The notes beneath the pieces are model-generated. The model was not told the origin of the DNA, ran no database searches, and saw only the letters and a list, made by a program, of their open reading frames with translations. The position numbers and the translations under genes are program-made. Source: Eunapius fragilis (lineage: Eukaryota; Porifera; Demospongiae; Spongillida; Spongillidae). Taken from it: DNA of 64,000 nucleotides. Within the stretch, counting starts at the first letter, position 1. Each line of letters starts with the position of its first letter. Positions 33,500-64,000 of the stretch are shown here, in pieces. The stretch is from positions 634,621 to 698,620 of the forward strand of contig OY811979.1 in NCBI GenBank assembly GCA_963681505.1, written 5' to 3'.

Positions 33500-34342
33500 T
33501 TCCGTAATCCGGTATATCGTCAAGAACAGACCCGCTGAAAAAAAAAAATTTACTGCTTGAGAGTACGATCACATGACTCCTCTTTTGAAACATTACGAGT
33601 GTTGATAACTACCATGGCTTCTAACCTAAGTGAGTTGCAATTCCATACAAAGCATAGATAAGCCTGGACCTATACAAATCCACATATGGAAGCATACATA
33701 CTTTAATATGCAGCACACAGCTAGTATATGTACACCCACGCACATGCCACACGTACGCCCACGCCTGCACACGATATACCGTGCCACTGCAGTAGATACT
33801 CTCAATGCGCAACGTACCCATTGAAGTGAACGCAGTTATTCATCTATGTGTGTTTCACTGTGTGTATGTACATATGCACGTATGTGTGTATACACGTGCA
33901 CATGCATATGTGTATGCACGTGTATGTATTGTTTTTTTTTTAAGGAAACAAGCTGTAATATTAAGCTCACCAAAGCCCAAAAGCAGGCATTGACATGTGA
34001 TCATGCAAGGGGTTTGTGTTTTTATTCCCCCACAACTATAAACTCCCTACCCATCTGGATAGCCCACTGCTAATAATTATTTACATTTGCTGGACTGTCT
34101 GCACGTAGCCTCTGGCCATTGTGCTCCATTGTCATTTGTTATCATATAGCATCATTTGTTATGTTATACCACGCTATAGGCATTTCCGCACTAGCTAAGG
34201 CAAACCGGATTGATTCGCATTGTGTTCAATTAATTTAGTCAGTGAATAAGGTCGCTGACAGGTCCAATTTTGCCTTTGCTGGTGCGGAAATGCCTTAATA
34301 TAAGCCACACACAAACATCACAATCACAGCATGTACACATTA
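33500..34342. other. Spacer between Rab H start and Rab I stop
   Basis: Contains the presumed Rab H promoter and a small MITE (34178-34295). TG/CATATG-rich around 33840-33930. No gene seen. Confidence 0.5.
34178..34295. mobile_element. Small MITE with AGGCATTTCCGCAC inverted ends
   Basis: About 118 bp. The left end AGGCATTTCCGCACTAGCTA and the right end, read on the other strand, AGGCATTTCCGCACCAGCAA match over some 27 bp with few differences. Flanks are TAT and TAA; no clear target duplication. Non-coding. Confidence 0.68.
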
Positions 34343-36398
34343 TTAGCATGAACAAGAAGATTTTGGGTTGTCCAGGTCAACAGTGTCTTTGTCAGGGATT
34401 TTACTCTTGAGACCCTAGGAGAGAGGGGAAAACAGTTCATTAACTCCTTGTCTGTAGCCTTAAAATACTCCTGCACTTAACCTCTCCCCCCTCCCCCAAG
34501 CATGTCCTCCCTCCTCCACCTCTACACCTTCACCACAAGAAGTGACTACACATATGTGCTCAGGTGGTCAGTGCCCCTTAGAGGTGTGTAAAGGGCTGGG
34601 GAGGAGAAGCTGCTTCTCATGTTCCATTGATCCATTATCTTTCCCAATGGGATACCCTTCCCTCATGGTGCAATGGGATACCCTTCCCTCATGGTACAAT
34701 GGGATACTCTTCCCTCATGGTACAATGGGATACCCTTCCCTCATGGTACAATGGGATACTCTTCCCTCATGGTGCAATGGGATACCCTTCCCCTCATGGT
34801 GCAATGGGATACCCTTCCTTCATGTTGCAATAGTAATCTTGAGATGGATACAAACATTTACCTCACATAGCATATACGATCGCAGTGACATAGTGTCACA
34901 TGACATATTGAGACAGTGACATAGTGACATATTGACACAGTGACGTAGTGACATGTGACATAGTGACATGTGACATAGTGACATGTGACATAGTGACATG
35001 TGACAGTGACATAGTGACGTGACATAGTGACATGTGACATAGTGACATGTGACATAGTGACATGTGACATAGTGACATGTGACATAGTGACATGTGACAT
35101 GTGTCATAGTGACGTGACATAGTGACATATGACATAGTGACATGTGACATAATGACATGTGACATAGTGACATATGATTACTCATATATAAGCTGGTGTT
35201 GACAGAGGTCATGAAAACACTCAATCGTTAGCATATCTACCTTTTTCATTATCTCTCTGACCAAAGTTTCAATCATCTAAGGAGGCAGGTGTATATCACA
35301 GATCACCTCGATAACCACGCCCCCTTAATTGGCTCTGTTACATGCCTCTGTTATGTTGTTACCGGTCTTGGCGCTTGTCTCAAAGCAGGGTACGCCACTG
35401 GTTGATGCCAGCTTGTCCACCTGTTCCTGACTCACAACTCTTTTACTGATACAGTCACACTTATTGGCAGCCATTACTAGAGCTATCTCTCCCGTACTAC
35501 TCTATAAATAGAAGCAATTGCACGTGCACATATGCGCAGAAAGGAATTGCTTACCTTTTGAATTGTGTCCTGCCACCTGGCGATATTATCAAATGATTGC
35601 AAATTTGTAACGTCATAGACCAAAATTACCCCCTACATGGAGAGACGAGAGGTTGAATGTGTATCGTATACTCAAGAGATAATATATAGATTATCTCTGG
35701 GTATACTTTTAAAAGCTTAAGATCACCAAGATATTTGTAACACGAGTAAATATAAACGTACCATTGTCCCTCTGAGATACGACACAGTAATGTAACGAAA
35801 CCGCTCTTGTCCAGCTGTATCCCTTTGGACGGTATTTTTGGGAGGGAATGGGAAGGAAGTGTTCTCATAGCAGGTACGTTCCACTGATATTTTGCGTATA
35901 AAGTCAGTAGTATATATTTACCATATCTGCAGTTTCACTTTTTTCCCGTCCACCTCAACTGTCTTCACTTTGAAATCAATTCCTGCAGTTCATGCAAAAG
36001 TGAGATCAACGATGCCGGCCTTCGCATTTCATACGGGGCGGTACGAATCTGTTTTACCCTATCAGTATATATTTTCGTAGCCGCGTTCGCACACGCACAC
36101 ATGCACCCGTACACGCGCACACTTACCACAGACCCCCCACGCGACACATGCCTGCGGCGTTGTGCATTCTTCTCCGAGGTTGTACCTAAGTCCCTATATA
36201 CACTTCCCCCCCCCATCGCCTTTCAGATGTAAAGTGGGGCCAGCCCCACCCCTGAACAATCGTGCGCTTACCGACGGTTGTAACGAAGTTTGTTTCAAAC
36301 GTATTCTGGCTGTAGCGTAGCAGGATAGACGTCTTTCCAACACCACTATCACCCAGCAGTGCGATCTTGTAGAAGTGGTCGTGAACTTTGCCTTCCAT
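34343..36398 (-). CDS. Rab I: Rab-family GTPase, 196 aa, with one GC-AG intron
   Basis: Exons 36272-36398, 35922-35982, 35762-35822, 35555-35632, 35346-35501, 35241-35276, 34343-34414 (591 nt). Intron 5 has donor GAG|GCATGT, a GC-AG intron; all other junctions are GT-AG. P-loop GDSGVGKT, switch [43 protein letters not shown]. Exon 6 begins MIETL where the others have (A/V/I/M)FE. Shortest tail of the array (23 residues), ending SSCSC. With G and H it forms a visible subgroup (SSTGEIALVM at the exon 5 start). Confidence 0.93.
34645..34835. repeat. About 26-bp minisatellite in Rab I intron 6
   Basis: Seven copies with core ATGGGATACCCTTCCCTCAT. Confidence 0.94.
34875..35175. repeat. GACATGTGACATAGT tandem repeat in Rab I intron 6
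   Basis: Units of GTGACATGTGACATA with frequent slips; every unit contains palindromic ACATGT. Confidence 0.94.
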
Positions 36399-36955
36399 TC
36401 TATTTGTAACTAAGCATGCACGCCCGGATACCTACTCGCCTAGGAATGAAATCGTTTAAAGACGTGAATTTGGTTTTAAATACTTTCGTCGAAGCACCCA
36501 TTCCAATGATTATCAGTCTGAGAGTCTCGGTAATACCTAACCTCCTTCACGGCCTAAAAACACTGCAATCAGTCATCCATGCCCCGAACTAACGATAAAA
36601 TGTACAATAACTGAAACGAGATCTATACATGTGAAAAGATCAACGATCCTAACAGAATGTTGTGTGGTCAGAGTTAGGAGAAGAATGGTCACATAATCTC
36701 CAGCCAAATACAACAAGCATGCTGCGTTCTCACACTGCAACCTTAGAAAGGAAGTGTATAAGGCATACCAGTCTATCATAACTGTCTGCAAGGTGAATAC
36801 CTTGCGGTCTCTACTGTGACCCAGTTAGAAGAGGAGGTGGTTAAAAGTGCTGTTTTTAATTTCGGGTCATAAATATAGATGTAGAAAATCATTTCAAATT
36901 TTAACAATATCGCATGCAACACAAATTCACATACACCAAAACAAGGAACGGTTGC
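36399..36955. other. Spacer between Rab I start and Rab J stop
   Basis: Presumed Rab I promoter and Rab J 3' UTR. No feature recognised. Confidence 0.5.
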
Positions 36956-39071
36956 TTAGCAACTGCAGCCGCCTTTTTCAGACTTTGGACTTTGATCAGG
37001 TTTTTGTAGATCAACGTCCCCCTCCTTCTTCTGCCCAGCACAACCCTGAAAGGGGGCAATGATTCAGGTGCATAGACAAAAGGGGAACAACATTCCAAGA
37101 CGTGTTTATTACTACTGATCACAACTAAGATACTATTACAACACTTGCTGCTTTCTCAGACTTACACCCACCTATGCGTACTCACGAAATAAATATGTAC
37201 AACCCACCCCAACACTCACATGTGTAAAGAGGCTACTCACAAACTATATGTGGTCACACACTCCTTACCTTTTTGTAGATGGCAGACGCTAGCATTTCAA
37301 AGGCCTATAAGAACAATAAAGTAACATGACTGTGGCAGTATAACTCCACCCCTTCACACCCTCCTCACACAGGTTAAGACTATAAAAGGTGAAAAGGGCG
37401 GGATGCAGTGAGGGTACGAACTAATAGTGGGTTGGAGGTGGGTGGGGCATGACAATGGTGGGCTGGATGTGGGCGGGGCATGACAATGTTACAGTGCAGG
37501 GGAGGAGTGATGATTGGCAGAAGAGTTAGGCAAACTGGCACGAAGGTAAAGCTAGATGAAGTGAAGCTGTAGAGGGATGTGGTCATGTGATAGTGAAGGT
37601 GTAGGGGAGTGTGGTCATGTGATAGTGAAGGTGTAGGGAGTGGTCATATGATAGTGAAGGTATAGGGGAGTGTGGTCATGTGATAATGAAGGTATAGGGG
37701 AGTGTGGTCATGTGATAGTGAAGGTATAGGGGAGTGTGGTCATGTGATAGTGAAGGTATATGGTAATATGATAGTGAAGGTATAGGGGAGTGTGTGGTCA
37801 TGTGATAGTGAAGGTAAGGGGAGTGTGGTCATGTGATAGTGAAGGTATAGGAGAGTGTGGTCATGTGATAGTGAAGGTATAGGGGAGTGTGGTCATGTGA
37901 TAGTGAAGGTGTAGGGGAGTGTGTGGTCATGTGATAGTGAAGGTATAGGGGAGTGTGGTCATATGATAGTGAAGGTGTGGGAGTGTGGTCACATGATAGT
38001 GAAGGTATAGGGGAGTGTGGTCATGTGATAGTGAAGGTATAGGGAGTGTGGTCATGTGATAGTGAAGGTATAGGGGAGTGTGGTGATAAGATAAGAAAAG
38101 GGTATAGTACAGATATGCAAAAATGCTGGGCCCGATTGTGAATAGCAGAAGATGAGCAATATCACTGCCCACTGAGGCATGTGACAGGATCAGGTGAGAG
38201 CACTCTCAAAAGTACATCACTCCTAAGTCCTTAGGTCACTCCTTGATCTTAGGGGTCATGATCCCCTTCCCTCCCCTCCTCACCTCATTAATGTTGAGCC
38301 CTGTCTTTGCACTTGCTTCGATGAAAGGAATGGAGTGGTCTCTGGCCAGCACCTTTCCCATGTCTTCAGTGATCACCCGCTGCTCAGAGCTGTCACATTT
38401 GTTCCCTACAAGTAGCCTCTCCACACCGTCTGTGTTCTGTGTGTGTGTGTGTGTGCATGTGTGGTCGTGTGTATGTGTTTGAAAGGGAGAAGGGGAAGAG
38501 GTAGAGAGATGGGTCATCTTTTATGCAACAAACCAAGCACACACATATGCCATTAATCCATGTGACAAAAGGTAGGCTGTGTGCATGCGTGCAGTGTGTG
38601 TGTGTGCTGTGCGTGTACAAGGTAAGACCTAGAACTGTATGATATATTTACACTGTCAACATCCTGTATCCATCTTGTGATGTTTTGAAATGATCTCTTG
38701 TTTGTGACATCATAGACCAGGATGATTCCCTGTAAGTATGACATAGTGAGGGAGGGGGGGGGGGGGGGGTGGAAGGGGAGAGAGTGAGAAAGGGAGTGAG
38801 AAGGGGAGAGGAGTGAGAGAGGGAGTGAGAAGGGGAGAGGAGTGAGAGAGGGAGTGAGAAGGGGAGAGGAGTGAGAGAGGGAGTGAGAACGGGGAGAGGA
38901 GTGAGAGAGGGGGTAAGAAGGGGAGAGGAATGAGAGAGGGAGTGAGAAGAGGAGAGAAATGAGAGAGGGAGTGAAAAGGGGAGAGGAATGAGAGAGGGAG
39001 TGAGAAGGAAGAGAAGAGGGAGAGGGATAATATCCAAAAGCAAGAAGCTGTGCATCCTGTTTACTAAACAT

Positions 39072-39134
<63 letters not shown>

Positions 39135-39410
39135 TGTGTGTGTGTGTGTGCATGCGTGCGTGTGCGTGTATTCATGGTCTTATACATTAGCTCCTCGGTA
39201 GTATGATGTGGTGATGAAGCGAAATCTGTCCTGACCAGCAGTGTCCCTTTGAAATGAAGTGATCGCTATGACAACACACCAAAAACACCAAACAACCAAC
39301 CAACCATATTTGAAGCTTAATCTTCTTGTCCCCCAAGGTGATGGTTCTGACCTTGAAGTCCACACCTGGGTTAGGTAAGGGTAATAGACATCTCACACTA
39401 GCAAACAATG

Positions 39411-39449
<39 letters not shown>

Positions 39450-40792
39450 AGACACACACACGTGTAGACACACACACACAACACACATGGACACACACAC
39501 AACACACATGTGTAAATACACACACACACAAGACACATCTGTAGATGACACACATCACACATACACAACACAGACCTATGGAGATTAATGTAAAAGGCAA
39601 CAGTCTGATATACTCTTGGAAGTACAAATCTTATCAAAGATTGTTGTATCCATGGAGCTTTTTTGCCAACACAACAGCTTGGGCAACACCACATGCAAGG
39701 TGGTTGAGGGTACTGTGGGGGAGGGGGGGGTGGGGGTGGGGGGGAAACCTAAATGTCCCCACAGTCTTAGAATGGCATGTCAGATATAATATGTCAACCT
39801 GGCAACCCCTAAATCCTGATGGCATCCAAAACGACATTCCAGCACATAGGACATTGAAATTAGGGGGAGGAAGAGGAAATTGTACAAAGTGTGGGAATGT
39901 CTTCCACATGTCATCTAGAGGCACATACACATGCATGGTGTGGCCAGGGAGAGAGAGGATTGGACAGACTTGAGGTACAGGTACCATATACTTCTTCCTC
40001 TCCCACTAGATGCATGTAATCAGTGTTCAATCTATCTTTGGGCATTTAAAAAAAAAAAGCTAATATTTATCAATGACATCTGTACCTAACATTCCATCCT
40101 CCAGGGGAGGGAGTTAGGGAGAACTGAACAATGGTAGAGGGGGAGATGGGCGAGATATGGTTAGATATCTCTGCCCTCCACTGCCCCCACTTCAGCCTTC
40201 CATCTCCTCTGCTCAACTCTCTACTTTGTCTTCCTCTACCTCTCTATGCAATACGCACACAGGCACACAGACACACACACACACACAGACATAGACACAA
40301 CTCACACATACAACCTCTCTCTCTCTCCATCACTAATTACTGCCTATAAATTAGCCATCAACACCTGATTTGCCACCCGCGGCTACTGTATCCTCGTTCC
40401 AGCGTAATGACAATGTCCCACCAAAATTTGATATCCGTGCAGCCAACTTTCAGACGCAGAGCGAAGGTACTTTACAAAATAAATAGGCCTAAAACACACT
40501 TTGGTACATCCGTATAAAAACAGATGCAATTGGTACAGTAAACAGACCAGCTTTTGGACCATGACGCACATTTAAAGTGTGCATCCATAATATACAAACA
40601 ATTGCACCTGTCTCGCGAACAATAGACTCGACAAGGGCGCTAGCCCCTCCCTCCATATGTCTTACCTAAAGTTGATATGAAACTCTGGTTGAAGGTGTTT
40701 TCGGCATATCGCAGCAACAGGCACGTTTTCCCAACACCACTGTCGCCAATCACGATTATTTTGTAAGTGTAATCAAAGCCGTCAGCCGCCAT
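36956..40792 (-). CDS. Rab J: Rab-family GTPase, 201 aa (proximal first exon)
   Basis: Exons 40666-40792, 39305-39365, 39186-39246, 38652-38729, 38284-38436, 37269-37304, 36956-37045 (606 nt). Start [12 protein letters not shown]-loop GDSGVGKT, switch [42 protein letters not shown] (Thr to Ala). Exon 5 is 153 nt, the shortest. The tail is Lys/Asp/Gln-rich, ending GGCSC. A second, phase-compatible first exon lies 1.9 kb upstream (42582-42720) in a duplicated block, so two 5' ends are possible. Transcribed divergently from CAD. Introns 3, 4 and 6 hold minisatellites and GT/CA repeats; the intron 4 acceptor is the end of a (CA)n run. Confidence 0.94.
37560..38085. repeat. About 31-bp minisatellite in Rab J intron 5
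   Basis: Around 17 copies with core GGTCATGTGATAGTGAAGGT followed by ATAGGGGAGTGT, with short deletions in some copies. Confidence 0.96.
38775..39010. repeat. About 29-bp purine minisatellite in Rab J intron 3
   Basis: GAGAGAGGGAGTGAGAAGGG units, polypyrimidine on the transcribed strand; preceded by a G run at 38753-38769. Confidence 0.94.
39073..39160. repeat. (GT)n in Rab J intron 3
   Basis: Long GT run; on the transcribed strand (CA)n close after the exon 3 donor. Confidence 0.95.
39418..39535. repeat. CA-rich tract in Rab J intron 1
   Basis: (CA)n at 39416-39447, then CACACAACACACATG-type sequence. Confidence 0.9.
40160..40792. repeat. Duplicated block, copy 1: Rab J intron 1 end plus first exon
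   Basis: Matches 41970-42720 in order and direction: shared CTCTGCTCAACTCTC, CA and CT repeats, ATTAGCCATCAACACCTG-like, GCAGCCAACTTTCAGAC, and nearly the whole first exon. Divergence is moderate with small indels. Confidence 0.88.
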
Positions 40793-41729
40793 TCTTTCGT
40801 GACTGGCCTGAAGGAATTAAGTTGGCGTGGGGGCGGAGTCATAGGATAAATTTAATAAACTGATTGCGACGTTACGTCATGACGTACGTGTGAGAGTAAT
40901 ACGTCAGAGTTTACGAACTCTCAACCGCTAGTTTACAACGCATCGCTGCCCATCACTTCAGCTAAGTGGGGCGGGCAGGGGCCAAATCATACAGTTCAAC
41001 AATGACCTACCATATTAACAGCGAAAAAACTTTCCCAATGGATTTTTTTTATAAATCAATTTTTTATACAAACGTATGATTTCACAGTAGAATCAAGTGC
41101 TCTTGATTCTACTTTGGATAATTAATACGAATTTCGCTTTGCTTTCCTTCTTCCCTCCTACGTTCCTCACTCATGCATCAGAGGGGCACGATTATCCACT
41201 GGCATATTTCCAACCGCTCTCACACCTGTTGACGTATAGTCGTACCTAGTATCCCGTTTGTTGATCCCGGTGTACTTAGTTCTTATGTAAATTCGTGCCT
41301 ACACCATTAATTATCAGAGGATTGGGCCGTATATAACGAAAAAAACATAACCAACGAGAATCTGATCACTACTGATCTTTTCGTCGCAATCGAAATTTAA
41401 CAGTTCTGATGTGCAAGTGCTCGTGCCCATTTCTCGTACTCTGTCCCAATGAAAATGAAATAGACCTCATTAACACACCCAGTTATAAATTGTAGTATAG
41501 GTCTATTTAACTTTTTCTTTTCAGTCACCATTGCCTTTCAGTCCTATATTATACCATACTTTCCCAAATCTATCTTCGCAAACCTTGTTGAGTATATGTA
41601 CTGTACTCAGTTTATTGCTCGTAAACTATTAAGTACAAGTAATAATCACATTCTCTACGAGAAAGTTGTTTACAGAGGTGGGATTCAGACAGTGTGGTAA
41701 ACAGATGGGTATATTTGTAGTGAATGCTT
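40793..41729. other. Promoter-side spacer of the proximal Rab J first exon
   Basis: AT-rich; ACGTCATGACGTACGT at about 40875-40890 has CRE-like TGACGT halves. No other gene. Any copy of CAD exon 1 that was once here is no longer recognisable. Confidence 0.45.
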
Positions 41730-41932
41730 AGCCTATACCCTCTGATTGGCAACTATGGGGTTGAGGACCAGTTTGGTCTGAAGCTTCCCTTTGAGTCAAA
41801 TAAGATCCACCTCTCTGCCATTATAGTGGGAGATCACTGTGAGGCAGCACGTTCCCTTGGATGAAGGAACAAGGGGTGCCAGGAATATATGGTATGGGGT
41901 TCATGAATTGGTGTTAAAACTGAGTGGTTAAG
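41730..41932 (+). pseudogene. Decayed duplicate of CAD exon 2
   Basis: Aligns with 43674-43890: CTGATTGGCAACTATGGGGT, AAGATCCACCTCTC, GCCATTATAGTGGGAGA, GGAACAAGGGGTGCCAGGAA. Compared with the real exon it has a 12-nt loss after TATGGGG, a larger loss around the GACTATTGCGAGGAG region and a loss before GGATGAAGG, and it continues into sequence like the start of CAD intron 2. The reading frame is broken. Confidence 0.9.
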
Positions 41933-41969
41933 AGAAAATGGATTAGAGAGATATGCTTATGGAGATAAA

Positions 41970-42182
41970 ACAGGGATTTATCTCTGCTCTCCACTGCCCC
42001 ATTTCAACCTTCCATTTCATATCTCCTCTGCTCAACTCTCCACTTTTTCTTTCTCTCAGACAGTACTATTTCTAGTCAATATGTACACATGCACACACAC
42101 ATACACAGAAGATACCTTACACATAGGACACATGCACACACACGGAAGACACCAACACACGCACACATACACACATATTCTC

Positions 42183-42248
<66 letters not shown>

Positions 42249-42720
42249 ACTACTTATCGCTGCCTATATACATTAAGCCATCAACACACCTGCTTTTACC
42301 ACCCGCAGCATCCCAGCGTACTAGTAATAATGACAACGACTCATCACGATTTGTTAATGCAGCCAATTTTCAGACAACTCCACATAGAGCAGAGGTATAA
42401 ATAAACACGCTTTGGTTACCGTATATAAAATTAAAAAAAACAGATGCTATAGACCAGCTGTTAGACAATGACGCACATGTACAAAGTCCACATCCGTTAT
42501 CGCACTTGTCTCGAACAATTATCGCACAGACTCGAAAACAGGGCACCGCTAGCCCCTCCCCCACGTACATGTATATCTTACCTAAAGTTGATATGTAACT
42601 CTGGTTGAAGGTGTTTTCGGCATATCGCAGCAACAGGCACGTTTTCCCAACACCATTGTCGCCAATCACGATTACTTTGTAGATAAAACCGTCAGCCGCC
42701 CAAGGCGGTGGACGATCCAT
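41970..42720. repeat. Duplicated block, copy 2: Rab J intron 1 end plus first exon
   Basis: Partner of 40160-40792; longer because of an expanded (CT)n run (42177-42244) and CA-rich insertions. Confidence 0.88.
42582..42720 (-). CDS. Distal alternative first exon for Rab J
   Basis: 139 nt, ATG at 42720, 46 codons plus one base, with an intact GT donor (ACTTTAG|GTAAGA) in the same phase as the proximal exon. Encodes [16 protein letters not shown]-loop GDNGVGKT and SYISTLG. No damage is visible, yet exons 2-7 exist only once, so it could be used by splicing over the proximal exon to 39365, giving 205 aa with a different N terminus. It may instead be a remnant that has not yet decayed. Confidence 0.65.
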
Positions 42721-43291
42721 AGAAATAGTTGATAATTAGGCCTACGCCCAGAAATATTGAAACGATTTCTAATCATCATAATATGATGGTAATAACCTTA
42801 ACCTAGCCTTACGTATATTGTAGTTATGGTTATTGACCTATGCTATTATAAACGCCCTCTGCAAAAGAAAACATCACGTTCCACCCGACGACGTAATAAT
42901 TGTTGCTCACGTGCATTGTCGCAGAATTTGGGCGTTATGCCAAATTAAAAAAAGTACCACTCACGTTATATTGTAGGCTAAAACTGCTTCTTTTAGCTCC
43001 TCACCACTAAGGCAAAAAGAAAAAAAGGATTAATATCTTTTAGTTGGTTGACTCATACATAGTTACATAGTTTACTAGTTAAATACTTGTTTATCCAATA
43101 TCTTCTAGCAATTAAGAAACCTGGTACCTAAAATTAATGATTTGCTACTTAAGCTGAGAACAGAGGCTCGTTCCCAGGCTCAATGCTAGTGGAACGCGCG
43201 CCGGCCGTAGTTGCCGTGGTTACTATCTTCTAAGGTGGGGTATTTAAATCGTCGCGTCCACGTGGTTTACACTTTTCTGTGCGAAATCTCG
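42721..43291. promoter_or_regulatory. Divergent promoter zone between Rab J distal exon and CAD
   Basis: 570 bp between two outward-facing ATGs. CACGTG E-boxes at 42909-42914 and, as CCACGTGG, at 43258-43265, 26 nt before the CAD ATG. A TATTTAAAT stretch at 43241-43249. No further coding sequence. Mammalian cad genes are activated by Myc/Max through a CACGTG close to the start site; relevance here is inferred. Confidence 0.6.

Positions 43292-64000
<20,709 letters not shown>

Overview
The window is nuclear DNA of an animal: every recognisable gene is split by short spliceosomal introns, the large + strand gene is the metazoan-type fused pyrimidine enzyme CAD, and the spacers hold retroelement debris, MITE-like elements and very many micro- and minisatellites. 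An invertebrate is likely. A sponge or other non-bilaterian would fit the compact introns and the retroelement family, but nothing here fixes the phylum.

Layout. (1) 1-549, +: 3' end of a GMC-family oxidoreductase. (2) 1191-40792, all on the - strand: ten complete small GTPase genes of the Rab8/Rab10 type, head to tail, called A to J here in coordinate order. I could assemble each from seven exons with all intron phases closing; exons 2, 3, 4 and 6 are 61, 61, 78 and 36 nt in all ten. Predicted proteins are 196-213 aa. Nine end in C-x-C and one (F) in a CCxxx tail, both prenylation signals. Between C and D (about 11.3-16.4 kb) lies a nest of decayed non-LTR retroelement copies. A truncated 5S rRNA-like sequence, two MITEs and a small unexplained ORF lie in other gaps. 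(3) 40.1-43.9 kb: a divergent promoter zone between Rab J (-) and CAD (+) that has been tandemly duplicated, leaving a second intact Rab first exon (42582-42720) and a decayed copy of CAD exon 2 (about 41730-41932). (4) 43292 to the window end, +: CAD, 32 exons resolved (6225 coding nt, 2075 codons), covering glutaminase, carbamoyl-phosphate synthetase, allosteric, dihydroorotase and linker regions and the start of aspartate transcarbamoylase; the 3' end lies outside. An unrelated two-exon gene on the - strand (59490-60828) sits inside CAD intron 26.

Functionally, CAD makes the first three steps of UMP synthesis. The Rab array is a lineage-specific expansion of membrane-traffic switches: A looks like a conserved Rab10, the others are more diverged in P-loop, switch and tail, which suggests partner or membrane diversification. 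All exon models come from reading splice sites, phases and family similarity by eye; no alignment or RNA evidence was available.
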